Part shown: positions 26,182-34,694 of the stretch, piece by piece | How the letters are laid out: the number at the start of each line of letters is the position of its first letter | How positions within the stretch are numbered: position 1 is the stretch's first letter | Assembly: GCA_964555055.1 (NCBI GenBank) | Contig: CAZKQW010000010.1 | Location: 49,311-113,310, forward strand | Direction: 5' to 3' | DNA length: 64,000 nt | Origin: GCA-016699445 sp964555055 | GTDB lineage: Bacteria; UBA10199; JACPAL01; GCA-016699445 | Made by a program: the position numbers and the translations under genes | Notes under the pieces: generated by a model | Databases searched by the model: none | What the model saw: the letters and a program-made list of their open reading frames with translations, nothing else | What the model was told of the DNA's origin: nothing

Positions 26182-27060
26182 CTATCTTAAAACACCAATC
26201 TTCCAAACACCCTTTTCCAAAAAAGCTTCGATGGTTTGGCGCTTGGCTTTGTTGATTAGGTTAGGGTGGGAAAGTTTATATTTTTTGGCGTAATCCGACA
26301 GGCGCATAATTTCCTTACTTTCAAGATAAGCTAAGCGTTTATGATAACTGTTGGCGAGGGCTTTTCCAACGATGTCTTCCATTAGAGCCGTTTTGGATTT
26401 CTGATTAAAATCACGGAAAGCCTCGTAATAGGTTTTTCGATCAATGAATTTGATATTGATCGGCACAAAACCCTCTCGAATGAGAAGGTAGTTGTTAAGG
26501 ACCCGGCCAATCCGTCCATTCCCGTCGACAAAAGGATGGATCTGCTCGAAGCTTAAGTGAAACCTCGCCACCCGTTTGACGATATTTTCATGATAGTTCG
26601 CCTGATATTCGGCGATCGCTTGCTCCAGCCGAGCCGAAACTAATTGAGGATCAACGGCGATGTGGTCCCCCACCCGCACCCATTCTTTTCCATTCCGAAA
26701 ACGACCGGCGATGTCGTCTCGAATATTCGATAAAAGCATTTTATGGAGCAGCAGGATGACTTCAAAATCAAGCTCTTGTTCCTTTGATTTTTTTTCAATG
26801 TAGGAGACGACTCGCGCCAAATTTTTGGCCTCGAAAATTTCCCTTTCGGAAATATACCGATCCAAATCGATCTGTAGAAGAATTTTTTCCGTCTCTTCCA
26901 AGGACAAGGTGCTGTTTTCAATCGCGTTGGAATTATAAACCTGCTCCGAGACCTCAGCTTCACTGACAAGCGTCAAAACAGCCTGCTTACCAATAGCGGC
27001 CTTATAAAAACGATTTCTTAAGTCATTTATTTGGGCAGAAACAGCGCCAGGAGAAGGCAT
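26182..27060 (-). CDS. Fic-domain protein, probable AMP transferase with N-terminal inhibitory helix
   Basis: The 292-residue protein has the Fic catalytic motif HPFVDGNGRIGR (His175) and, toward the N-terminus, SNAIENS (44-50), fitting the SxxxEN inhibitory motif of class II Fic proteins. The C-terminal 50 residues (IMRLSDYAKKYKLSHPNLINKA) look like a winged helix. Such proteins transfer AMP from ATP to target proteins; the target is unknown. The upstream inverted repeat suggests the protein binds its own promoter. It has no linked partner gene. Confidence 0.92.
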   Translation of the reverse strand: MPSPGAVSAQINDLRNRFYKAAIGKQAVLTLVSEAEVSEQVYNSNAIENSTLSLEETEKILLQIDLDRYISEREIFEAKNLARVVSYIEKKSKEQELDFEVILLLHKMLLSNIRDDIAGRFRNGKEWVRVGDHIAVDPQLVSARLEQAIAEYQANYHENIVKRVARFHLSFEQIHPFVDGNGRIGRVLNNYLLIREGFVPINIKFIDRKTYYEAFRDFNQKSKTALMEDIVGKALANSYHKRLAYLESKEIMRLSDYAKKYKLSHPNLINKAKRQTIEAFLEKGVWKIGVLR

Positions 27061-27076
27061 CCTGAAACAATATTAA

Positions 27077-27106
27077 TTTAACGAAAAATGTCAATAAATC
27101 GTTAAA
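27077..27106. promoter_or_regulatory. Inverted-repeat operator over the fic promoter
   Basis: TTTAACGA (27077-27084) and TCGTTAAA (27099-27106) are perfect inverted arms with centres 22 bases apart, two helical turns. They bracket TTGACA on the reverse strand (27094-27089); a -10 like TATTGT follows 16 bases on. Occupation would block the fic promoter. The C-terminal winged helix of the Fic protein is a candidate ligand. Confidence 0.55.
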
Positions 27107-27155
27107 AAAGCCTTTAAAACAAAATTTTAATGATTTTATCTAAAAAATAGTGAAG

Positions 27156-28211
27156 TTATTTCTTTTTCTCACTCTTCTCTTTTTCCGCCTTCTCAGGAGC
27201 TTGAGGAAGGGCGATTCCGGCCTTGGCGAGGACTTCCTGCTCGATCTTCTTGGCGACGTCCTTGTTCTCCTTCAAATAGAGGCGGGTGTTATCCCGGCCC
27301 TGGCCGATGCGTTCGTTCTTGTAGGAGTACCAAGTCCCGCTCTTCTCGACCACTTGATGGGCCTCGGCCAGATCCAATATCTCGCCTTCGCGCGAGATAC
27401 CCTCGCCGTAGATCACGTCGAACTCCACTTCCTTAAACGGGGGCGCGACTTTGTTCTTCACGACTTTGACTTTCGTGCGGTTGCCGACGACGTTGTCGCC
27501 GTTCTTCAAGGCGCCAATGCGACGGATATCCAAGCGGACCGAAGCGTAGAACTTCAAGGCGTTACCGCCCGTCGTCGTCTCGGGGTTGCCGAACATCACG
27601 CCGATCTTCATGCGGATCTGGTTGATGAAGATGATCATCGTCTTCGTGCGGGCCGCGCTGCCGGTCAATTTACGGAGGGCCTGGCTCATCAAACGGGCTT
27701 GAAGGCCCATCTGCGGCTCGCCCATTTCGCCTTCGATTTCGGCCTTCGGCACCAGGGCCGCGACGGAATCGATGACGATGACGTCCAAAGCCCCGCTCTT
27801 CACGAGCATGTCCGCGATCTCGAGAGCCTGCTCGCCGTTATCCGGTTGGGAAATCAAAAGGTCTTCGGTGCGGACGCCGAGTTTCTTCGCATACTGAGCA
27901 TCAAGGGCATGTTCCGCGTCGATGAAGGCGCAGACGCCACCTTTGGCCTGGGCCGCGGCGACGGTTTGCAGGGCCAACGTCGTTTTACCGGAGGATTCCG
28001 GACCATAGATTTCCACGATGCGTCCCTTCGGAAGGCCTCCGATGCCGAGCGCGATATCCAAACCCAAGGAACCCGTAGACACCCCTTCGATCGCCTCGAT
28101 CACGCGTTCTTCGCCCAGCTTCATGATGGCGCCTTTGCCGTATTGCTTTTCGATGGTGCCGATGGCGGCGGTGATCGCTTTGTCTTTATTCGCGGAAGTG
28201 ATGGATTCCAT
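27156..28211 (-). CDS. recA: Recombinase RecA
   Basis: The 351-residue protein is a complete RecA: Walker A GPESSGKTTL (70-79), Walker B DVIVIDSVAAL, and the DNA-binding loop region LMSQALRKLTG, with a Lys/Glu-rich acidic-basic tail. It forms filaments on single-stranded DNA for recombination and SOS signalling. AAGGAG lies before the ATG. It follows cinA in the same direction, a common pairing. I did not recognise a LexA box in the 125-base gap. Confidence 0.98.
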   Translation of the reverse strand: MESITSANKDKAITAAIGTIEKQYGKGAIMKLGEERVIEAIEGVSTGSLGLDIALGIGGLPKGRIVEIYGPESSGKTTLALQTVAAAQAKGGVCAFIDAEHALDAQYAKKLGVRTEDLLISQPDNGEQALEIADMLVKSGALDVIVIDSVAALVPKAEIEGEMGEPQMGLQARLMSQALRKLTGSAARTKTMIIFINQIRMKIGVMFGNPETTTGGNALKFYASVRLDIRRIGALKNGDNVVGNRTKVKVVKNKVAPPFKEVEFDVIYGEGISREGEILDLAEAHQVVEKSGTWYSYKNERIGQGRDNTRLYLKENKDVAKKIEQEVLAKAGIALPQAPEKAEKEKSEKKK

Positions 28212-28336
28212 GGTCTCTCCTTAGGTGAGGTTAAAAGATTTCCGTATAGGAAGAAAAATCTCTTAAATGCAAGCGGATTGCCAGCGCTTTTGATGGCGGA
28301 AACGCCTTTAGAGTCCAAAACCGAGACGATCCGGTC

Positions 28337-29572
28337 TCATTTTCGAATTAGCCATTTCCTTAATAGATCTAAGGCCGAATATGCCGTGATTTTCTTGAAC
28401 CATTCGCGAGAGGTCGGGAAAAAAATTTTCCGTTCTTCGGTCCCTTCGGGCGTCGCCAGGGCGATGTGGACGGTTCCCACCGGTTTCTCCGCGGTCCCTC
28501 CATCGGGACCCGCGATACCCGTCATCGAGAGAGCGTAAGTCGCTCCCGACCGGACTCTTAACCCTTCAGCCATGACAATCGCCGTCTTAGAGCTGACGGC
28601 ACCGTGCGTATTCAATACTTCTTCGGGTACGCCGAGGAGCTGAAGCTTCGAATCGTTACTGTAGGTCACGACTCCTTGGAGAAAATAGCGCGAGCTACCT
28701 GACACGTCCGTAATGAGACTCGACAGAAGACCGCCCGTACAGGACTCGGCCACGGCTAATGTCTGTTGGCGCTCCGCCAAAAGTTCGCCCACGACCTGAG
28801 GCAGCATCTTCTCGCCGTCTCCGTAAATGACGTCACCGAGGCGCTTCCGCACTTCCGCCGATACTTCTTCGACCCTGCGGCGGACTAGGGCTTCCTCCGT
28901 CCCGCGTGCGGATACTTTGAGGAGGATCTCCGGGAAGAAGATCCGAAACGCCAGATCGACGCCGTCGAGGTTCACGTCGGCCAGTTGACGGTCCATGGCC
29001 GATTCCGTCATTCCGAAACCGCGGAGGATTTTTTGGTGAAATTCCAGCTTGGTCGGCGCGACGCGTTTGAGTGTCGGAAAGACGTACGCCTCGCACATCG
29101 TCTTCATCTCGCTGGGGACTCCCGGCAAAAAGAAAAAATGCGCGTTTCCATGGATGAGATGACAGCCGGGGGCCGTGCCGTTGCCGTTAGGAATTGCCGT
29201 GGAGCCTTCGGGAAGCATCGCTTGCTTTTCGTTATTGGCCGCCATGGGGCGGTTCAGGCGGTCGAAACGCTTTCGGATCGCTTCTAAAGCGTCGGGAAAT
29301 AATACCTGTTTGACGCCGAAGGCCTTCGCCGCCGTCTCGATCGTGATGTCATCAAGCGTCGGGCCCAAACCTCCGGTCACAATGACCGCTTGGGACCTCC
29401 GGGCGGCCAAGTGCAAGGCTTCCGTGATCGGTCCGGGGTCGTCTCCCACCGAACTATGGGCATGGAGGTCGTAACCCCGGCTCCAGAGGTAGTCGCCCAG
29501 CCAGGCGAAGTTGGTGTCGACGATGTTTCCCGAAAGAATTTCGTCACCGACGGTGAGGACTTCGATTTTCAT
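28337..29572 (-). CDS. cinA: CinA-like protein (nicotinamide-nucleotide amidohydrolase family)
   Basis: The 411-residue protein has an N-terminal MoCF/COG1058 domain (KIEVLTVGDEILSGNIVDTN, TGGLGPTLDDIT) and a C-terminal CinA amidohydrolase domain (VAESCTGGLLSSLITDVSGSS, MTGIAGPDGGT). The family handles NMN deamidation and ADP-ribose hydrolysis and is linked to competence in some bacteria. The ATG at 29572 is at the conserved family start; a start at 29650 would add 26 residues unlike the family. No clear Shine-Dalgarno sequence is seen. Confidence 0.94.
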   Translation of the reverse strand: MKIEVLTVGDEILSGNIVDTNFAWLGDYLWSRGYDLHAHSSVGDDPGPITEALHLAARRSQAVIVTGGLGPTLDDITIETAAKAFGVKQVLFPDALEAIRKRFDRLNRPMAANNEKQAMLPEGSTAIPNGNGTAPGCHLIHGNAHFFFLPGVPSEMKTMCEAYVFPTLKRVAPTKLEFHQKILRGFGMTESAMDRQLADVNLDGVDLAFRIFFPEILLKVSARGTEEALVRRRVEEVSAEVRKRLGDVIYGDGEKMLPQVVGELLAERQQTLAVAESCTGGLLSSLITDVSGSSRYFLQGVVTYSNDSKLQLLGVPEEVLNTHGAVSSKTAIVMAEGLRVRSGATYALSMTGIAGPDGGTAEKPVGTVHIALATPEGTEERKIFFPTSREWFKKITAYSALDLLRKWLIRK

Positions 29573-29689
29573 GGAAAAAGCTCTGGAGAAAGACGAGGAC
29601 CTTGGCAAGAAGTTTGGCTTTTGAGGCGATCGAAAAGATTGCCCTCTCAAAACAAATTTTCGCTATTCCGAAAAAAGTGACTCATTTTA

Positions 29690-29730
29690 TGATTTTACAA
29701 CAGGTTCTACTGGAACGTTTCGTAAAATCA
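29690..29730. promoter_or_regulatory. 41-bp nested palindrome upstream of gltA
   Basis: TGATTTTAC (29690-29698) and GTAAAATCA (29722-29730) are perfect inverted arms, and inside them GTTC and GAAC form a second pair around a five-base centre, so 13 of 18 positions per half are symmetric. It lies 43 bases before the gltA ATG. A dimeric regulator site or a leader hairpin fits equally well. Confidence 0.5.
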
Positions 29731-29773
29731 GGATAAAGTCTAAGCTTTCAACCTTGTAACGAAGGGAGACCTC

Positions 29774-31063
29774 ATGGCGGAGATAGCGAAACTCATCATC
29801 GACGGAAAAGAATATGAATTCCCGGTCGTCACCGGCAGCGAAGGCGAAAAGGCCATCGACATCGGTAAGCTCCGGCAAACCACCGGCTGCATCACCATCG
29901 ACCCCGCTTTCATGAACTCCGGCTCCTGCTTCTCTTCCATCGCTTTCATCGACGGCGAAAAAGGCATTCTCCGCTACCGCGGCGTGCCTATCGAAGAACT
30001 CGCCGAGCATTCCAACTTCGTCGAGACGGCCTTCCTCCTCATCTACGGCCATCTTCCGACGAAACAGGAGCGCGAACGCTTCAGTACGGGTCTCACGCGC
30101 CACTCGCTGATCCACGAGGACATGAAGAACTTCTTTAACGGCTACCCCAGCAGCGCCCATCCGATGGCGATCCTCTCCGCGATGGTGGGTTCGTTGTCGG
30201 CTTACTACCCCAACGTCACCTCCGCCGACGTCACCGACGAGGAGATGGACGAGCATTACGTCCGACTACTTTCAAAAGTCCGCACCATCGCCGCCGCCTC
30301 CTACAAAAAATCCATCGGCCAACCGATCATCTACCCCCGCAACGACCTCTCCTATTGCGCGAACTTCCTGCACATGATGTTCGCCGTCCCGGCCGAACCT
30401 TACACGGTCGACGAGGACGTCGTGAGGGCCTTGAACCTCCTCCTCATCGTCCACGCCGACCACGAGCAGAACTGCTCCACTTCCACCGTGCGCATCGTCG
30501 GCTCTTCCCGCGCGAACATCTTCGCCTCCGTGTCAGCCGGAATCTGCGCCCTGTGGGGACCGCTCCACGGCGGCGCGAACCAGGAAGTGATCGAGATGCT
30601 CCAAAAGATCCACGATGAGAAGACGCCCGTCTCGAAGATCGTCGCGGACGCGAAGGACAAGAAAAGTTCCTTCAAATTGATGGGCTTCGGCCATCGGGTC
30701 TACAAGAACTTCGACCCGCGTGCGAAAATCCTCAAGGCCAGTTGTGACAAGATTTTGGCCAAGATGGGTATTCACGACCCGCTCTTGGATATCGCGAAAG
30801 AGCTCGAAGAAGCGGCTTTGAAGGATTCGTATTTCGTGGAAAGGAAACTCTACCCGAACGTCGACTTCTACTCCGGCATCCTCTACCGCGCGATGGGGGT
30901 GCCGACGAACATGTTCACCGTCATGTTCGCCCTCGGCCGACTCCCGGGCTGGATCGCCCATTATAAGGAACTCCGTTCCGACGCCGGCGCCAAGATCGAA
31001 CGCCCGCGCCAGATCTACACGGGCAACACGCTCACCCACTACGTGCCTATCGAAAAAAGGTAG
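29774..31063 (+). CDS. gltA: Citrate synthase (type II, hexameric)
   Basis: The 429-residue enzyme condenses oxaloacetate and acetyl-CoA at the entry of the TCA cycle. It has the extended N-terminal domain of the Gram-negative type (AKLIIDGKEYEFPVVTG) and the catalytic residues in LWGPLHGGANQEV, GFGHRVYKNFDPRA and NVDFYSG. A GGGAG site lies before the ATG. Its 3' end overlaps convergent pgpA by 17 bases. A nested palindrome in the leader may regulate it. Confidence 0.97.
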   Translation: MAEIAKLIIDGKEYEFPVVTGSEGEKAIDIGKLRQTTGCITIDPAFMNSGSCFSSIAFIDGEKGILRYRGVPIEELAEHSNFVETAFLLIYGHLPTKQERERFSTGLTRHSLIHEDMKNFFNGYPSSAHPMAILSAMVGSLSAYYPNVTSADVTDEEMDEHYVRLLSKVRTIAAASYKKSIGQPIIYPRNDLSYCANFLHMMFAVPAEPYTVDEDVVRALNLLLIVHADHEQNCSTSTVRIVGSSRANIFASVSAGICALWGPLHGGANQEVIEMLQKIHDEKTPVSKIVADAKDKKSSFKLMGFGHRVYKNFDPRAKILKASCDKILAKMGIHDPLLDIAKELEEAALKDSYFVERKLYPNVDFYSGILYRAMGVPTNMFTVMFALGRLPGWIAHYKELRSDAGAKIERPRQIYTGNTLTHYVPIEKR

Positions 31064-31526
31064 GGAGAAGGGCCATCAGCACTCGCAGTGCTAGGTTCGC
31101 GTAAACCCCCGCCATCACGTCGTCCATGACGATGCCCCAACCGCCTTTCAGGTGATCCTGGAACCAACGGGCGGGGAAAGGCTTGAGGATATCCATCAGT
31201 CGGAAAAGCAAAAAGCCGGCAATCGTCAGTTTCCAGGAAAAAGGCAGGAAGGCCAAGGACACCAACTGTCCGATGATCTCGTCGACGACGACTTGACCCG
31301 GATCTTTCTTGGCAAAATGCGCCTCGGCGATCTCGGAGGACCACACGGAGATCGCGAACACCCCAAGAGTCGTCACCGCGTAGAGTGGCGCGGAAAGGTT
31401 TTGAAAGAGTAGGTAAAACACCAAGCCCACCAAACTGCCCCAAGTGCCGGAAGCGAAAGGCGCGTAGCCGGAACCGAAACCGGTCGCGAAGATCAAAGCC
31501 GTTTGATTCGCCATTTTTTTCATCAT
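31047..31526 (-). CDS. pgpA: Phosphatidylglycerophosphatase A
   Basis: The 159-residue membrane enzyme dephosphorylates phosphatidylglycerol phosphate to phosphatidylglycerol. PgpA motifs are clear: FGSGYAPFASGTWGSL, VVDEIIGQLVSL, FRLMDILKPFPARWFQ and GIVMDDVMAGVYANL, with four likely membrane segments. The start is one of two consecutive ATG codons at 31526 and 31523; a longer frame to 31619 would enter the divergent SDR gene and is rejected. Confidence 0.93.
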   Translation of the reverse strand: MMKKMANQTALIFATGFGSGYAPFASGTWGSLVGLVFYLLFQNLSAPLYAVTTLGVFAISVWSSEIAEAHFAKKDPGQVVVDEIIGQLVSLAFLPFSWKLTIAGFLLFRLMDILKPFPARWFQDHLKGGWGIVMDDVMAGVYANLALRVLMALLPTFFR

Positions 31527-31574
31527 TGACACGTCGCCCTTATTGGCTTTTAGGCAGTGGCACAAGGAGAAATT

Positions 31575-32315
31575 ATGAAACTCAAAGACAAGGTCGCCAT
31601 CGTCACCGGCGGGTCCCAAGGGATCGGCAAAGCCATTTCCAAACGTTTATACGACGACGGGGCCTCTGTCGTGATTTTCGACTTGAAAGAAGACCAAGGT
31701 CAGGCGGTCGCCAAAGAACTCGGCGAGCGAGCGCTCTTCCTGAAAACCGACTGCACGAAAAAATCGGAAGTCGACGCCCACGTGGCCAAAGCTATCGAAA
31801 AATTCGGCAAAATCGACATCCTCGTGAACAACATCGGCTGGGCTCTGCCTACGTTTTTCGCAGACGAGACCGAAGAGTATTGGGATAAGGTCATCGCGGT
31901 GAATTCTAAGACCCAACTCCTCCTCGCGCACGCCGTGCTGAAGGACATGACGAAGCGCAAGGGAGGCAAGATCGTCAACCTCTCGTCGGATGCGGGCCGC
32001 GTCGGGCAAATGCAGGGCGTGGTGTACTCCCTATGCAAAGCGGGCGTCATCGGGTTCACCAAGGGTTTGGCGCGCGAAGTGGCGCGTTTCGGCATCAGCG
32101 TGAACTGCGTATGTCCCGGTCCCACCGATACCCAACTCTTCGAAGAAGCCATCAACCCCAAGATCAAGGATACCTTCGTCCAGATCATACCTTTCAAGCG
32201 TATCGCGAAGCCCGAAGAGATCGCAGCCGGCGTGGCCTTTTTCGCGTCTCCGGACGCAGACTACGTCACCGGTCAGGTCTTATCGGTCTCGGGCGGCTTG
32301 ACGATGGCGGGGTGA
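31575..32315 (+). CDS. Short-chain dehydrogenase/reductase (FabG-like)
   Basis: The 246-residue protein is a classical SDR with the NAD(P) motif VTGGSQGIGKA, the NNIGW stretch, catalytic Ser in NLSSDAG and Tyr/Lys in VYSLCKAG. It resembles 3-oxoacyl-ACP reductases and the alicyclic hydroxyacyl-CoA dehydrogenases of anaerobic aromatic degraders; the substrate cannot be told. AAGGAG precedes the ATG at 31575. Its stop directly abuts the stop of the convergent small gene. Confidence 0.92.
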   Translation: MKLKDKVAIVTGGSQGIGKAISKRLYDDGASVVIFDLKEDQGQAVAKELGERALFLKTDCTKKSEVDAHVAKAIEKFGKIDILVNNIGWALPTFFADETEEYWDKVIAVNSKTQLLLAHAVLKDMTKRKGGKIVNLSSDAGRVGQMQGVVYSLCKAGVIGFTKGLAREVARFGISVNCVCPGPTDTQLFEEAINPKIKDTFVQIIPFKRIAKPEEIAAGVAFFASPDADYVTGQVLSVSGGLTMAG

Positions 32316-32780
32316 TTATTTCCCGGACGGATAGTATGTTCGCATCTCTTCAAACCTCACGGCTCCCGAGAGGTCCATCTCAGGCCCGAAATACAATTCC
32401 ACACCGTAAGATTGGCAACCCCTGACCGTGAACCCTTCAAAAGCCACCGGCACGGTCACGGTTTCGCGAGGGGCAATCTCGACCCCTTCCCGGAGGGAAG
32501 CTGGATTCTGCAAATGTCCGGGGATGGAGGGACACACTCCTGCATCCAAGCGGGCTTGCCGACATTGGACCGAGGCACTGAGAAGGTAGAAAGTACGACG
32601 ATGACATCCCGTATGGGAAACCCTCAAAAAAAGAACGTATCGATTCCGCTCAAAATGCCTCTCAGAGACCGAAATATTGACCATCATTCGATTGCGATCA
32701 TCGGAACATCGGGTCGGAGAAGTGGGTCGGGCACGCTGGGCGTTTCTGGGTTCCATGCCCGTATTCTTAAAAATTTTCAT
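32316..32780 (-). CDS. Hypothetical protein, 154 residues
   Basis: I do not recognise this protein. After about 25 charged, Arg-rich residues it reads as a beta-rich domain with several Cys (SHTGCHRRTFYLLSAS, ARLDAGVCPSIPGHL, RGCQSYGVELYFGPEM). No signal peptide is evident. AAGGA lies close to the ATG at 32780, and the next ATG at 32756 is an alternative. The stop abuts the SDR stop with no gap. An overlapping rightward frame (32412-32822) is less protein-like and was left out. Confidence 0.55.
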   Translation of the reverse strand: MKIFKNTGMEPRNAQRARPTSPTRCSDDRNRMMVNISVSERHFERNRYVLFLRVSHTGCHRRTFYLLSASVQCRQARLDAGVCPSIPGHLQNPASLREGVEIAPRETVTVPVAFEGFTVRGCQSYGVELYFGPEMDLSGAVRFEEMRTYYPSGK

Positions 32781-32871
32781 GATCCTTCGCCCCCTCCCCT
32801 TCGAAGAAGTTGCGCCTCTTGACGAATGCGCTTAACTTTTCAAGAATATTTTCCAACCGAAAGGTAAGATC

Positions 32872-33927
32872 ATGAAAAAAATATATGCGTTAGCGGTCGT
32901 GGCATGGCTTGGAGCCTACGTGATGGCGGCGGGTTGCGGGGGTTCGTCGACGGCTTCTGGGACGGGAGGGTCTGGCGGTGGAACGGCAGGCTCTAGCGGA
33001 GCGGGTGCTTCAGGATCCGGAGGAGCGGGGGGCGGCATTGTCGGTACCGGATCCTTTACGACAGTCTCCACGCTTAGCGACGGACTCACCTCGAATCGCG
33101 TGGTGGAATATTACGTGCCGACGACCGTTTCGTCGAACCCTCCTCTCGTCCTGGTGTTCCACGGCACGGGAACGAACCGAGCGAACGCGACTCAGGATGG
33201 AGCTTCCAACGAACTTCGCGACTTCGTCACGCGCGACGGGGACAACATCAATATCGACGAAGTCGCCATCAGCCACGGCTTCATCGTCGCGGCCCCCCAA
33301 GCCCTTTCCCGGACCGGAGGAAGCGGCGATCCGGATCACCGCGGGGATACGAGCTTTCTCTGGAACCTCGACACTTCCATCCTCAGCTCCAATAACGACT
33401 TGACCTTGGTGCAAAACATCATCACCGACGCCCAAACGCGCTACGGCATCAACGCCAATCGCGTCTATGCGATGGGATTCTCCAACGGCGGCTTCTTCAG
33501 CTATCTCGTCGCCATGCGACTAAACACCGCGATCGCGGCTTTCGCGGAAAACTCCGCCGGAGCCATTAACTGCGCCAACCCCGACGGCAGCGAGCCCGCA
33601 CGTACCGTATGCACCTTCCAAGCTTCCGGATTCACCGGGACCACCTGCACCGAACTCAGTGTTCAAACGGGTTATGCATCCTGCGTGAGCGCCTGCACCC
33701 AAGCCTTAAGGCCGACGCCTCTCCCCACCTCCGGGCGTGTGCCGCCTGGCTACCTGGCGCACGATCCCGCAGACAATAGCGTGTCATCTTATTATACGTG
33801 CACGTTGTTTCAGGCGCTGAGCTCCGGACGCCGTAGCCTTGCGTTTCATGGGTCCGGACACTCGGTGCCCGACGCTTTTTCGCAAGCCGCGTGGACGTAT
33901 CTGTCGGGATTCACGCTTTCCGATTGA
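32872..33927 (+). CDS. Lipoprotein esterase, PHB-depolymerase/LpqC-like
   Basis: The 351-residue protein has a lipoprotein signal peptide with lipobox VMAAGC (Cys about 22), a Gly/Ser linker to about residue 60, and an alpha/beta-hydrolase domain. The nucleophile lies in MGFSNGGFFSYL and the C-terminal His in GSGHSVPDAF. LVFHGTGTNR forms the oxyanion region. It resembles secreted feruloyl or polyhydroxyalkanoate esterases. A TTGACG box lies about 50 bases upstream. The last 48 codons are overlapped antisense by bioD. Confidence 0.87.
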   Translation: MKKIYALAVVAWLGAYVMAAGCGGSSTASGTGGSGGGTAGSSGAGASGSGGAGGGIVGTGSFTTVSTLSDGLTSNRVVEYYVPTTVSSNPPLVLVFHGTGTNRANATQDGASNELRDFVTRDGDNINIDEVAISHGFIVAAPQALSRTGGSGDPDHRGDTSFLWNLDTSILSSNNDLTLVQNIITDAQTRYGINANRVYAMGFSNGGFFSYLVAMRLNTAIAAFAENSAGAINCANPDGSEPARTVCTFQASGFTGTTCTELSVQTGYASCVSACTQALRPTPLPTSGRVPPGYLAHDPADNSVSSYYTCTLFQALSSGRRSLAFHGSGHSVPDAFSQAAWTYLSGFTLSD

Positions 33928-34605
33928 TCCCGACGGAAAAACAGTTTCGGAGAATCCAATAAATACGCGAAGGTGCTCGTCCGCGCCTTTTTGAAAGGGA
34001 AAGGTGGCTAAGAGCGGGACCGACATCATTTTCTTCAAGACATCGGGATTAGTCTCGTCCGCGAGGGATTTTTTAGGTGTAGTCTGGTTTAAGACGACAC
34101 CGAGGCACGGGATCTTACGGGCGGCGAGAGCCTCCAAAGACAGGAGCGTATGATTGATGGTCCCGAGCCCGAGCCGTGCCACGAGCACAACGGGGAATGC
34201 GCATTCAGCGATCAGGTCGAAGTTCGTCTTGCGTTCGGCTAAAGGCACCCAGAGACCGCCAGCGCCTTCAACGATCAACAAAGAATGCCTTTTGGAAAGC
34301 GCTTGGAAACAACCCATCGTCTCGCGCCAATGGATTTTTCGGCCCTCTCGATCCGCCGCGATCTTCGGGGCCAGAGGCTCGGCAAATGGGTGGGGGCAGA
34401 TTTCATGATCCTCATCCGCAACCCCCGCCATTTCTTTCAAGTACCTGAAATCTTCGCGTCCCGCTTGGATTCCGGACTCGAACGGCTTGAAGACGCCCAC
34501 ATCCATGCCGCGGTGCCGAAGCGCCCGAGCGAGCCCCCCGGCCACATAGGTCTTGCCGACGGCGGTGTCGGTACCCGTGATGAAAATGCCTCGAGCATGA
34601 GTCAT
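33784..34605 (-). CDS. bioD: Dethiobiotin synthetase with a 47-residue overlapping tail
   Basis: The first 226 residues form a normal BioD, which closes the ureido ring of dethiobiotin with CO2 and ATP: P-loop GTDTAVGKTYV, KPFESGIQ, and VEGAGGLWVPLA. The frame then continues 47 residues (227-273, very Arg/Lys-rich) exactly opposite the end of the esterase gene. A stop at the usual BioD length is missing, so the tail is likely acquired. The ATG at 34605 is favoured over a GTG at 34617; neither has a clear ribosome-binding site. Confidence 0.92.
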   Translation of the reverse strand: MTHARGIFITGTDTAVGKTYVAGGLARALRHRGMDVGVFKPFESGIQAGREDFRYLKEMAGVADEDHEICPHPFAEPLAPKIAADREGRKIHWRETMGCFQALSKRHSLLIVEGAGGLWVPLAERKTNFDLIAECAFPVVLVARLGLGTINHTLLSLEALAARKIPCLGVVLNQTTPKKSLADETNPDVLKKMMSVPLLATFPFQKGADEHLRVFIGFSETVFPSGSIGKRESRQIRPRGLRKSVGHRVSGPMKRKATASGAQRLKQRARIIR

Positions 34606-34694
34606 AACGCAACGCACTGAATAGAAATCTCAAAAGACACAACTTTTTTAAAATCTCGTCGATAATGTTTCTTGAAGAACGAAGGAGACCAACC

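Noticed and set aside
27150..28538. Forward open frame of 462 codons opposite recA and the end of cinA
   Set aside because: Composition is that of an antisense shadow; the reverse strand carries unmistakable RecA and CinA motifs.
32412..32822. Forward frame of 136 codons opposite the 154-residue hypothetical gene
   Set aside because: Less protein-like composition than the reverse frame and no ribosome-binding site, though neither is certain.
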